A DNA stretch of 64,000 nucleotides from contig CM046000.1 in assembly GCA_025175895.1 (NCBI GenBank), positions 70,234,720 through 70,298,719 on the forward strand. Reading direction: 5' to 3'. Source of the stretch: Wurfbainia villosa. Its lineage: Eukaryota > Streptophyta > Magnoliopsida > Zingiberales > Zingiberaceae. Every line of letters starts with the position of its first letter. Positions within the stretch are counted from its first letter, which is position 1. The notes beneath the pieces are model-generated. The model did not search any database and had not been told where the DNA came from. It saw nothing but the letters and a program-made list of their open reading frames with translations. The translations under genes and the position numbers were made by a program. This document shows positions 12,423-22,879 of the stretch, piece by piece.

Positions 12423-12475
12423 CTTCACCCTCTAGCGTCTTGCTCCCGGTTGTTAATCCGTTGAAGAGCCACCAG

Positions 12476-12489
12476 GCTTTGATACCACT
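12476..12489 (-). other. Primer binding site of Copia B
   Basis: The minus strand reads AGTGGTATCAAAGC directly after the LTR end. It matches the initiator-Met tRNA 3' end (TGGTATCAGAGC) except for one base. Confidence 0.85.
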
Positions 12490-12836
12490 TGTTGGGAATT
12501 TGACGCCCGCTAGAGGGGGGGTGAATAGCGGTTGACCGTTCGTAGATGGAATTCGATCGTGTGTTCGTGTCTACAAGTTTCGTTAGCACAGCAGAATATA
12601 TATATGATAACAATAACGAAACACAATCACAAACACAATAACACGAAGATTTAACGTGGTTCGGAACCACACGGTTCCTACTCCATGGATCGAGCTCTAA
12701 CGAGTTCTAGCGACGCCAATGCAATCACTAATCAATAAACTCCTTCTCGACAACAAGTCGGAGGCGGAGAAACCTCATACAAACGTTTACAACAATAAAC
12801 GAAAGAAATACAAACAAATACAAAGGAAATGTAAAG

Positions 12837-14039
12837 TGTTAGGGCAATCTCTTGCCGTAATATAGTTTTGATGGTGTGGCAAAGGGTTTAAGTTAGTTTG
12901 ATATGTTGATTTGATATGTGCGTTGAAGTCGTGCAGGACTTAGTAATTCACACATGGAGCCGTGGCGAGTTTCACATCTCATGACTCGTGCCTTGAGTCG
13001 GTGAAGGATAGCTTTGCGGAAGCCGTGCGCTTGGAGCATCCGAGGGACCGCCGGATGAGAAGCTTGGAGTGAAGCCGGAGGAAGTAGACTTCGAGGCAAG
13101 AGACGCGAAGGAGCATTGTAGGGCCGTGCGCTTGATGCTGCCGAGAGACGTGGCCGAGAACGAAGAGAACTTCGAAGGCGAGGGACTCCGAGAGATGAGA
13201 ATGAGCGATTGTAACCCGGGGAAGGGTAGCTCTTAGGTGAAACTTGGCCATTTGGCCAAGTGTCGGATGGGTTTTCCCGACACGGCCGATCGCCATGTCA
13301 TGGCAGCCGATCGCTTCCGAGTCGAGTGTAATTCGACCGTATACGATCGATCGGATTGCGGCCAGCAATGATCGCATACGAGGCGGGGCCGATCGCCATC
13401 AATACCGATCCCGGCGCAATGATCGTCAATAGGGTTTCGCCACGTAACCGCTCATAGCCGATTAGGCGCCGATTACGAGAGGCTAGCCGATCGATGAGGT
13501 CCATCACGATCGCTAAGAGTTCCGCTGACTACAACCGGGATCCGGCATGTTCGAGGTCGCTAGTATGAGATCGATCGCCAAGGGCGGCAATGATCGATGG
13601 CGGCCAACGGGAAGAAATCAACCCTCTCTATAAAAAGAGAGGGTGTAAGCCTTTGAGAGGCTAATGCTTATGCTCCAAGTGATCTTCCTAGTGCCCCACA
13701 AGCTCTAAACTCTTCTTACTTGCTTTTACTCCATTCTATTTGTAAGAAGAGTGATCTTGATTGTAAAGGTTACCTCCACCTAGCTTGGTGCAAAGGAGAG
13801 ACCATTTAGTGGATTGGTTAAGCGGAGTGATTCACCGAGGACGAATCGGGGACCGTGGATTAGCGGCGTAGCCGTGAATCACGTTACATTCTTTGTTAGC
13901 GTTTATTTTCTTGTATTTCTATTTGCTTGTCTTTATTAGTCTTCCGCTTGCGCTAATTAGTTTTGTAGACGAGCAAATACTGGCATCCAAACGAAAAGGG
14001 CTATTCACCCCCTCTAGCCGGCCATACCGATTCCCAACA
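12837..14039 (+). repeat. 5' LTR of Copia A2
   Basis: 1203 bp, TGTTAGGGCAATC to GATTCCCAACA. TATA box TATAAAAA at 13629-13636. The tract at about 13270-13600 is rich in CGATCG and GATC. Confidence 0.94.
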
Positions 14040-14041
14040 AG

Positions 14042-14053
14042 TGGTATCAGAGC
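14042..14053 (+). other. Primer binding site of Copia A2
   Basis: TGGTATCAGAGC is a perfect match to the complement of the initiator-Met tRNA 3' end, two bases after the LTR. Confidence 0.95.
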
Positions 14054-14101
14054 AAGGTTAAGCTTGTCGAGGACTAACCGCCACAACAAGCAACATTCAA
14101 A

Positions 14102-15838
14102 ATGGCCGGCTCAAACATCCACCCACCGAAGTTCGACGGCGAATTCTCTTGGTGGAAAAAGAGAATGGAGGTATTCTTCGAGACCGATTTTGATATTATG
14201 CTAATAATGGAAAATGGGTTCGAGTTGCCTAGGGATGAAAAGGGTGAACAAATCGAAAAATCACGATGGACTAAGAAGCAAAGAGAGGAGCACCTTGCGA
14301 ACTCAAAGGCAAAACATCATCTTTTCAATGTGCTCCCCCAACAAGAGATCAACCGGATCGGAGAATGTGCTAGCGCCAAAGAGATGTGGGAGAAGCTTAT
14401 AGAACTCCATGAAGGCACATCCGAGGCCAAGCTAGCAAGGAGAGACCTCCTCCGCTCCCAACTATCCAATATAAAACTAGAAAAGGGAGAAAAGGTAACC
14501 TCACTACACTCTAGGTTTAAAGAAATTTTAATTGGGCTAACAAGTGTAGGTGAGAAGCTATCAAACCGGGACATGCTCATGAAGGCTATAGATGCCTTTC
14601 TCCGGTCCTCAAAGTGGAGCTCCATGGTGGATTCGTTCTACATCTCCAAGAACTTGGAAGTAAGTACCTTGGAGGAATTTTTCTCAACAATGGAGCTCCA
14701 CGAAACTAGGCTTGAAGGAATACAAGAGGAGCCTAGAATTCAACCCTCAAGAGGAGTAGCATTGTTGGCAAATAAGGGGAAGAAGAAGATGGAAATCCCC
14801 TCCTCCTCCGATGACGAAGCGTCTTCCTCCTCCTCCATGGATAGCACCGAAGAAGCCTATATGCTAAGGAGGGTAAGACGTGCATTTAAGAATTTTAGAT
14901 TTGATAAATCTAATGATAGGAATAGAAGACCAAGGGGGAAGGTCATATGCTACAATTGCCAAGGAGAAGGGCACATAAGGGATAATTGTCCCCTCCTAAA
15001 CAAAAGCAAAGAAGAAAAGAAAAAGAAGGAAGAAAAGAAGAAGAAAAAGGGGAGCAAGAAGAAAAAGGAAGAGGAGAAGAAGACAAAGGAAAAGGGAAAG
15101 GTCAAAGCCCTAAAGGCAAGGACTTGGGATGACCCATCCTCATCCTCTTCATCATCATCGGATGAGGAGAATGCCTTTGTCACCAATTTGGCCTTGATGG
15201 CCTTTGATGACTTGGATTGCTCTTCCTCCGAAAATGAAGGATCAAGCTCAAGAGGAGAGAGCTCAAGTGAAGGGGGAGCTTCTACATCCTCCTCATCCAA
15301 AGAAGAAGAAGAAGATATGGAAACTATGGTAACGAAAGCTTCTCCTAAGAAAATAGTTTCCATAATTTCTAGTTTAACTAAGGACTTATTTGGAATGAAA
15401 AAGAAAAATAAAAGTATGCTTAATCAAATTAAGGCTTTGGAATATAAGCTAGAAAATGCATGTTTAAATAATAATGATACCTTTTCTTGCCATGATGATG
15501 CATGCTCACATGATTATATGCCTTTGGATGTTAATGATGCATGCATAGAGGAAAATAGGGCATTAAGGGAAAAGGTAGATTATTTAACCAAAGCCCTAGA
15601 GAAATTCACAATTGGCTCCAACACCTTAAATATGATCTTAGGGAGTCAAAGAGCTAGTTTCAACAAGAAAGGCCTAGGATACAAAGAAAAGAAAAATGAA
15701 AAGGCCTATAAATGCCTAATAGTTAGGGGACAAGATAAAAAGAAAGTAATTGCTAGGAAATGGATCCCCAAGGAGTATTTAGTGAACCCAATAGGAAAGA
15801 ATTTATTTTGGGTTCCAAAATCCATCCTTAAGGGTTAG
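14102..15838 (+). CDS. gag: Copia A2 gag polyprotein, intact, 578 aa
   Basis: Uninterrupted 578-codon frame beginning MAGSNIHPPKF 48 bp after the primer site; no earlier in-frame ATG makes better sense. Residues about 10-200 form a UBN2/DUF4219-type gag (WWKKRM near the start, then LHSRFKEILIGL). Two Ser/Asp/Glu-rich stretches flank a CCHC zinc knuckle (C283, C286, H291, C296) and a long Lys/Glu tract (about 300-345). A coiled-coil-like part follows (MLNQIKALEYKL), then a conserved tail ending FWVPKSILKG. It should assemble particles and package RNA. It is the only long element ORF in the window without a stop or frameshift. It ends where protease starts in element D, and no downstream pol is present. 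Confidence 0.93.
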   Translation: MAGSNIHPPKFDGEFSWWKKRMEVFFETDFDIMLIMENGFELPRDEKGEQIEKSRWTKKQREEHLANSKAKHHLFNVLPQQEINRIGECASAKEMWEKLIELHEGTSEAKLARRDLLRSQLSNIKLEKGEKVTSLHSRFKEILIGLTSVGEKLSNRDMLMKAIDAFLRSSKWSSMVDSFYISKNLEVSTLEEFFSTMELHETRLEGIQEEPRIQPSRGVALLANKGKKKMEIPSSSDDEASSSSSMDSTEEAYMLRRVRRAFKNFRFDKSNDRNRRPRGKVICYNCQGEGHIRDNCPLLNKSKEEKKKKEEKKKKKGSKKKKEEEKKTKEKGKVKALKARTWDDPSSSSSSSSDEENAFVTNLALMAFDDLDCSSSENEGSSSRGESSSEGGASTSSSSKEEEEDMETMVTKASPKKIVSIISSLTKDLFGMKKKNKSMLNQIKALEYKLENACLNNNDTFSCHDDACSHDYMPLDVNDACIEENRALREKVDYLTKALEKFTIGSNTLNMILGSQRASFNKKGLGYKEKKNEKAYKCLIVRGQDKKKVIARKWIPKEYLVNPIGKNLFWVPKSILKG

Positions 15839-17114
15839 GATAACCCTAGGGTAGTCAACCATATGGAATTAACCTATATCATATTTTGGTTGACTTAGGA
15901 TGACGGGACAACATTTTTTTTTGATAGTGTTGGGTGATGATAACGTGCCCATAAATAGGTAATAATGCTTAAATCATGTTGATTAATGTAATTGCTATGT
16001 ATATGTGTAATCATGATTTATGATATTGGGCACATCATCATGAGAAATAGGTTTAAATCATGCTTTAGGTGATAATTTGTTTATTATCATCACATAATAC
16101 CTAATGCATGGTTATAAATTGCTGAAAACATGCATTTCATGATCATAATGTGAAATTAAATCATATATGTCATTATGATCATGTAGGTTGTTAGGTTGAT
16201 ACTTAACCATGATAGAATTGCATGAATATATTGGTTAAGTATATACAAATACCCCCCTAGGATGCATCTCACACTCACTATAGGCTAACTTGATTGCAAA
16301 CTTAGCATGGGTGAGATATTAGGATGATACAAATGTCCACTAATGCCTATGACATTTAGATGGTCATTTAAAGTATCAAAATAGCAATAATAGACCAATC
16401 ATGGGGAAGGCTTATGTTTAATTCATAGACATATTGCCCAAAGATCATGGTTGGATATTTCATATGTTTTCAAAACAATTCCTTAATCTAAAATCTATGT
16501 ATTCATGTTTTGGAACAATTCAAAGCAAGACTAGGTGTTAAAATGGATACTAACATGCTCAAAAACTAGTGGTTTTTTAAGTGTTTGGATTTTTGGCAAA
16601 TCTTGGAAAATATAATGATTTTTCATGAAAAACTATTTTTCCTTGATAGATATACTTAATAGAAATATGCTCCTCAAATTTCATGATTTTTCGAATTTTC
16701 TGGAATTTTTAATGCATTTCTGAAATTCTAAAAATCAATTGAATCAATTGTGCCAATGATCGACATAATAGAATGATCGCTTCACCAAAATCAGCCTGCA
16801 ATTTTCTGATTTCATATTTTAATCATGTTTTTTGTATTTTCCCTCCATTATACTTGATGCCATGAGCTTATAACTTAGTGTTAATCTTTTTGATGGTGTC
16901 AAAGGGGGAGAAATAATTTATGTTTAAGTTAATTATTTTAGGGGGAGAAATATATGATAGGGGGAGAAAATTTGTAATATAGAGTTTCATGGATTAAGGG
17001 GGAGTGGCATGTTGCTATATCATGTTTATCTTTATATGCTTTCTTACCTTAGAATTTATATCAAATGTTTTTACCTAACTTAAACGGATTGCCACACATC
17101 AAAAAGGGGGAGAT
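15839..17114 (+). other. Copia A2 non-coding 3' internal region with purine tracts
   Basis: No ORF. It is co-linear with 1328-2616. Purine tracts lie near 16905, 16940, 16960 and 16999, and the primer tract AAAAAGGGGGAGAT at 17101-17114 touches the LTR. Confidence 0.75.
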
Positions 17115-18208
17115 TGTTAGGCAATCTCGCCGTAATATGGTTTTGATGGTGTGGCAAAGGGTTTGTTAGTTTGATATGTTGATTTGATATGTGCGCTGAA
17201 GTCGGCAGACTTAGTAATTCGCACATGGAGCCGTGGCGAAGTTTCACATCTCATGACTCGCGGCCTTGAGCCTGAAGGATAGCTTTGAAGCCGCGGCGCT
17301 TGGAGCATCCGAGGGACCGCCGGACGAGAAGCTTGGAGTGAAGCCGAGGAAGTAGACTTCGAGGCAAGAGACGCGGAGCATTGCAGAGTCGTGCGCTGAT
17401 CTCGCCAGGGGCGTGGCGAAGCGAAGAGAACCGAAGGCGAGGACTCAGAGATGAGAATGGCGATTGTAACCCGGGAAGGGTAGCTCTTAGGTGAAACTCA
17501 GTGTAGTTTTGGTATCGGATTGGCAGCGGTCAACCGCCATCGTAAGCGATCGGTTGCGAAGATATCGATCGGTCAGCTGGCGCCGATCGGTAGTCGATAG
17601 GGTTTCGACCACGAGGCCGTTAAATGGCCGTAGGCGATCGACTACGGAGCGGCCGATCGTGATGAGGTCCATCCATCGATCGCGCCAAGAGTTCCGATTG
17701 GACTCTGGCGGTCGGGATCCGGCGTGTTCGGAGCCGTTGTAGTAACGATCGCCAAGGGCGGCGATCGTGATGGCGGCAACGGAAGAAATCAGCCCTCTAT
17801 AAAAAGAGAGGGTGTAAGCCTTTGAGAGGCTAATGCTTATGCTCCAAGTGATCTTCCTAGTGCCCCACAAGCTCTAAACTCTTCTTACTTGCTTTTACTC
17901 CATTCTATTTGTAAGAAGAGTGATCTTGATTGTAAAGGTTACCTCCACCTAGCTTGGTGCAAAGGAGAGACCATTTAGTGGATTGGTTAAGCGGAGTGAT
18001 TCACCGAGGACGAATCGGGGACCGTGGATTAACGGCGTAGCCGTGAACCACGTTACATTCTTTGTTAGCGTTTGTTTTCTTGTATTTCTATTTGTTTGTC
18101 TTTATTAGTCTTCCGCTTGCGCTAATTAGTTTTGTAGACGAGCAAATACCGGCATCCAAACGAAAAGGGCTATTCACCCCCTCTAGCCGGCCGTACCGAT
18201 TCCCAACA
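17115..18208 (+). repeat. 3' LTR of Copia A2
   Basis: 1094 bp, about 109 bp shorter than its 5' partner. TATA box at about 17798-17805. The second half is nearly identical to the 5' LTR. The first half has many scattered deletions of one to a few bases, concentrated in GC-rich sequence. Confidence 0.93.
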
Positions 18209-20898
18209 TAAAGAACACTTTACAAAACTAGGGTTTGAGTGCTTTGCTTGTTGGTTTCTTGGATGAGGTTGAAGGGCCCTAAAATGCACCTTCAAATCGC
18301 CTCACGAAAGCTCCCCAAGAACTGATAATTGAGCCTTCCACGAACAGCTGCTTTTATCCTCCATCGGGCTGGATTTCCGCCTAGCGATCCGCCATAAGTC
18401 CCGATCATTGCCGCCTTGGTGGAGACAATGACTCAATCCACGTTGGACAAGTTCAGCGGACTCTTAGCGATCGGCCGTTAGCGCCCGTAATCGGCGCGGT
18501 CGGCTGCTCGGCTCGACATAGAACTAGCGATGATCCGACCGGCTTAGCGATCGTCAGACATCGATCATTGCCCAAAGAAGACGGTCGGGCGAGCAATTCT
18601 AGCTCTAAATTGGCAGTCGAACTTAAGTCGACTCACGACAGTCAAACCGGCCATATTGCCAGTCGACTGGCAACCTCAAACATGAGGTTTTAACCCAAGT
18701 ATGGTGCCCCCATACTTGCTAGACCACCCTTAGCCTAGACCTAAGCCTTCTAGCCACCTCAATCAGCCTCACGCCTCTCGGATCCCTCCAAGTCATCCAT
18801 GACTCGTTCATCCATCGCGCTAGCCTCCAGATGCTTCCCTCGGTTATGTCATGCTAACAGTGTCTACACCGCCAAGGCACATTGGACTTACGCCGCCAAG
18901 ACTCCGCTTGGACTTTACGCCGCCAACCATTGGACTTATGCTGCCAAGACTCCCGCTTGGACTTTACGCAGCCAATATCAAACCCCTTGGACTTCTCATG
19001 CCAAGACTCAAGCTTGGACTTTCCCTTGCCAACCCATGTTGGACTTTTACATTGCCAAGACCCATGCTTGGACTTTTCCCTTGCCAACCCATGTTGGACT
19101 TCTCAAATGCCAAGACCATGCTTGGACTTTCCCTTGCCAACCCATGTTGGACTTTTACATTGCCAAGACCCATGCTTGGACTTTTCATGTGCCAAGTGTC
19201 CCACTTGGACTTTTCATGCCAAGTACTCACTTGGACTTTACCAAATGCCAAGTGTTCCACTTTGACTTTCCATGCCAAGTACACAAGACTTGGACTTTCC
19301 CATGACAATTACATTGTCATATGTTTTTGTCGAAACATCAAAACATCACTCGAGTCAAACTCGAGTCCTGGTCAATCGTGACCTGGGCCGATTGCACCAA
19401 CATGATCTTGGCAAGGGAAGTCCAAGGGATGGACTTGGCAGCGTAAGACCAAGCTTGTAGTCTTGGCAACGTAAAGTCCAAGTGAACCTTGGAAAAAGAA
19501 GTCCAAAGTAAAGTCTTGGCAGCATAAGTCCAAGCTTGTAGTCTTGGCAGCATAAAGTCCAAGCATTTGGCAACCCAAGACATGACAAAATCGAAGGAAA
19601 CTCTTGGAAGCAAAGCACAAAGGATGAACAAGTCGCGGACTCGGAGGATCACGAGGCGAGGCTTAATGAGGAGCTAGAAGGTTGAGTCTAGTTCAGGGTG
19701 TAAAATCAAGTGTGAATTACTCATACTTGATGAGTATTAGTCGATCGACACGATGTATCGATCAGTCAGTTCTCGGCGTCGAGTGAAACCACGACCATCG
19801 ATCGCTTTACGATCGATCGGTGCCGATGTTGCAATCGCCGATCGCCATCGTGATCAGCGCCGATCGATCAGCGCAAATATGAGCGAGTGGAGTCGCGCTC
19901 ATTTGCGACCTCGATCACTCGATCACTCGATCGATCGGGAGGATCGAGGATCGATCGATCGATCATGGCCGTTGGAAATTGCGCCACGTATCTCTTGAGC
20001 TTCGATCGGTCGATGCTTACCATCGTCATCGCGCTAAAGCCAGCGACTTACGAACCGGCCAGATCCGGCGGAGATACGTGGCCGCAATTTCCAGCGGCCA
20101 GTGATCGGGCCGATCGATCCTCCATCACCAATCGATGGAGTGATCGATCGAGTGATCGTAGACCGCGATCGAGTGCGACTCCACTCGTGCTCATATTTAC
20201 GTTGATCGATCACCGGCGTTGGCGATCGATTGCAACATCAATCGATCGCCCGCGGTCAGCGATCGATCGATGGTCGTGGTTTCACCGACTCGGTCGAGCT
20301 GACCGGGCCGATCGATACATCGTATCGATCGATATCTCAGTATGAGTAATTCACACTTGATTTTACACCCTAGACCTAGACTCAACCTTCTAGCTCCTCA
20401 TTAAGCCTTGCGCCTCCAGGATCCCTTCGAGTCCGCAACTTGTTCATCCTTTGCGCTTTGCTTCCAAAAGCTTCCTTCGGTTTCGTCATGTCTTGAGTTG
20501 CCAAATGCTTGGACTTTATGCTGCCAAGAATTTACTTTGGACTTCTTTTGCCAAGGTTCACTTGGACTTTACGCTGCCAAGACTACAAGCTTGGTCTTAC
20601 GCTGCCAAGTTCATCCCTTGGACTTCCCTTGCCAAGATCATACTTGGTCTTCCTTTGCCAAGGTTCACTTGGACTTTACGCTGCCAAGACTACAAGCTTG
20701 GTCTTATGTTGCCAAGTCCATCCCTTGGACTTTCCTTGCCAAGATCATACTTGGACTTCTCTTTTACCAAGTCTTCATCCTTGGATTTTCCTGTCACTTA
20801 AACATGTTCATAATTAGATCAGAAAACATTGCCTAACTTAGATGATTTATCCAAACATCAAAACATATATAAATGCTTGGGGCATTGTTGCACCAACA

Positions 20899-21976
20899 AT
20901 CTCCCCCTTTTTGATGTTTGACAATCATTTAAGTTAGGTCTTTACATAATCATAATATGAAATTTAACTTAAACATTCCTTCTCCCCCTTAGACATGCAT
21001 CTAAAAGAGAAGGATTTATAAATTTCAAGAAAGAATTAAAGTTGTTGTATCTTGGACTAAGGTATAAAATTGATATTAAGCTCCCCTTAATTCAAGATAT
21101 GCTTCATGATGTGTGAATAACATTGGAAGCAAAGCATACAAAAGTTCGAAAGTTAAGTCCTAACTTTGCACCAACAATGTAAGTTTGTGGATGAAAAATA
21201 TATATTTTATGACACTCCTCCTAAAATACTGCATTAAACAGTCCCAAAAATTTATTTATACTCAATATTATCATACTATAGTGTTAAGACATCAAAGATA
21301 CACTAAATATCAGAGAATGGAGCTATTTATCAGAAAAATACTTATCGATCGTGGTTACGAACGATCCAAGCTCAACCGACACAAATCCGAATTTCATCCT
21401 TTTCAGCCCAACTTCAAAAATGTGGTAGAAATTCCAGAAATCTCGAAAAATCATGAAATTTTGCGTACACATTTCTGGAATCATACTTTATTAAGGAAAA
21501 ATAGTTTGAAAAATATATGTTTTCCAAATTTCAAGATTGATACAAACTTGGAACCTAACAAAAGTTCTAAAGATTTTGCAAACTTTATATCACTTTTGTG
21601 TTCCACTTGAAAACTGTTTTTCAAAATATGATGAATATAGTTTAAAATATATATGATTTGGAATTTCCAACCATGTTCTTAGAGCTATGCATTCATTACT
21701 TGAATACAAGTCTTCCTAATGATTGGTCCATAAGGTATTCATGTCTCTAGGTGTGTCATTGGCTCATAGTAATGCATCATAACAAGCATGATGAGCCAAG
21801 TACACCTTCCCTATCATCTCACATATTTCTAAGTGTCTCAATACAAAAATCAAGGTTTTTTAAGGCTTTTTGTGAGATGCATCAAGGTATAAAGCTAACA
21901 TATGAATATGGGATCATGCAAACCTAGAATTTTACTCTACAAAGCACATACCAAGCTCTCTCCTTAATGATGAAAA
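20899..21976 (-). other. Copia C polypurine tract and non-coding region
   Basis: The minus-strand polypurine tract is at 20899-20912 next to the LTR. The rest corresponds to 30338-30560 plus 40150-40987 of element D. It contains one 141-codon chance frame (21185-21610) with no recognisable domain. Confidence 0.75.
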
Positions 21977-22609
21977 TTATGTTTCGGGAAGAGCTTTAGT
22001 GAAGATATCGGCAAGGTTGGACTTAGATTCTACATAATTAAGTTCAATGTCCCCTCTTGCCACATGATCTCTTATGAAGTGATGTTTCACTTCAATATGC
22101 TTGGTCCTAGAGTGATGTACCAGATTTTTGGTCAAGTTGATGGTACTCACATTGTCACAATAAACTTTAATGTTAGAGTAGTGTAGCTCATAGTCCTCAA
22201 GGGTATGTCTCATCCAAAGTAATTGAGCTACACAACCACCCATAGCCACATATTCGGCTTCGGTGGTTGATAAAGCAACACAATGTTGCTTCCTACTACT
22301 CCAACTAACTAGGGAGGATCCAAGAAATTGACATCCACCACTAGTACTCTTCCTATCCAATTTGCAACCGGCATAATAGGAATTGGTATAACCAAGCAAC
22401 TCAAAAGACTTAGTCATAGGATACCAAAGTCCTACATTTAGGGTGCCTTTAATATATCTTAAAATTCTCTTAACGACTTCTAAATGTGATTCTTTGGCAC
22501 AAAATTGGTATCTTGCACACATACCTACTGCAAATAAGATATCGGGTCTACTAGCGGTACGGTGAGAGTAAAGAAAATGGGGAGGATGCTCCCTATTATA
22601 CTTTCTCAT
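21977..22609 (-). pseudogene. pol: Copia C RNase H, C-terminal end of pol
   Basis: 210-codon minus-strand frame matching the end of a Ty1/copia polyprotein. Recognisable parts are TASRPDILFAVG (end of RT), ILRYIKGTLNVGLWYP, DRKSTSGGC (RNase H active-site region), TEAEYVAMGGC, and the terminal SKSNLADIFTKALPE. Element D has the same segments at 40988-41575. The N-terminal 20 codons are diverged or shifted (KYNREHPPHFLYSHR in place of an LLYL-type sequence). The upstream RT is missing because the Gypsy LTR starts at 22617. Not functional alone. Confidence 0.9.
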
Positions 22610-22616
22610 GAGAGTT

Positions 22617-22844
22617 TGTTATGCATCATAACAAACTAAGACACCTGAAAGACTCTACAAAAAGATTCCTAGTAACCCTCACTCGCCAATATCATAACAG
22701 CATTATTCTTCATATTAGGAGGACCCTCCACGTGGACGGTGATCCGGGTGGTTTGTTATGTGACAGCTGACTTCATGGTCGGCAAGTATAAAAGGAAAGA
22801 AGGAAGGAAGAAGAAGCGGACTTCTGGACTTTTCGACTTAGGGG

Positions 22845-22879
<35 letters not shown>

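Larger units (their letters stand above)
12837..18208 (+). mobile_element. Copia A2: complete gag-only Copia element
   Basis: 5' LTR 12837-14039, primer site 14042-14053, intact gag 14102-15838, non-coding purine-rich region, polypurine tract and 3' LTR 17115-18208. Target duplication TAAAG at 12832-12836 and 18209-18213. It has no pol, so any movement would need enzymes from another element. The gag C-terminus resembles that of pol-bearing element D, making a D-like element a plausible helper; this is inference. Confidence 0.95.
7274..19402 (-). mobile_element. Copia B: minus-strand gag-only Copia element
   Basis: Complete element with two LTRs and target duplication TGATC on both sides (7269-7273 and 19403-19407). 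In minus-strand order it has a 5' LTR (12490-19402, split by A2), a primer site, one long broken gag, 1.9 kb of non-coding DNA with purine tracts, and a 3' LTR (7274-8859). No pol is present. It inserted into the palindromic LTR of Copia C. Without A2 it would be about 6.75 kb. Confidence 0.92.
12490..19402 (-). repeat. 5' LTR of Copia B, split by Copia A2
   Basis: Two pieces, 12490-12836 and 18209-19402, together equivalent to 7274-8859 and about 1536 bp without the duplicated target. The outer parts are nearly identical to the other LTR, but the central block (18380-18600) differs strongly: CAGTCGACTG sites of the left copy are replaced or shortened to GATC-type sequence. One CAGTCGACTG remains at about 18660. 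Confidence 0.9.
7012..20898. repeat. Palindromic LTR of Copia C (two inverted U3 arms, split by element B)
   Basis: Left arm: 7012-7273, continuing at 19408-19994, about 849 bp. Right arm: 20071-20898, about 828 bp. Loop: 19995-20070, 76 bp. Reversed, the right arm matches the left almost base for base, beginning TGTTGGTGCAACAATGCCC. Both arms correspond to the U3 part of the element D LTR; R-U5 (the TTAACA end) is missing. The arms contain tandem units of about 110 bp built from CTTGG...CCAAG motifs, and an extreme GATC-rich tract (19740-20340) flanking the loop. Element B later inserted in the left arm. Confidence 0.85.
7012..22616 (-). mobile_element. Copia C: minus-strand Ty1/copia fragment with a palindromic 3' LTR
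   Basis: Excluding inserts, this holds a palindromic LTR (7012-7273 plus 19403-20898), a polypurine tract at 20899-20912 read on the minus strand, about 1 kb of non-coding DNA, and a Copia RNase H coding end (21977-22609). It is cut at 22616 by the Gypsy LTR; any 5' remainder should lie beyond the window. The LTR start (TGTTGGTGCAACAAT) and internal sequence match element D, so C and D are the same or sister families. The left flank GGTGA (7007-7011) is the candidate target-site copy. Confidence 0.82.

Noticed and set aside
14040..14054. tRNA-like sequence.
   Set aside because: Only the 12-base complement of the tRNA 3' end used as primer site; no cloverleaf around it. The same applies to the other primer sites.
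14950..15363. Long minus-strand ORF opposite the A2 gag, rich in Ser and Phe.
   Set aside because: Antisense shadow of the Ser/Glu/Lys-rich gag codons.
7012..20898. Reading the palindrome as an independent foldback DNA transposon.
   Set aside because: The right arm abuts a Copia polypurine tract and Copia internal sequence, and both arms match the U3 of element D. No separate target duplication was found at the right end.
21185..21610. 141-codon ORF in Copia C.
   Set aside because: Lies in the non-coding region between RNase H and the polypurine tract; the homologous region of D has no such frame.
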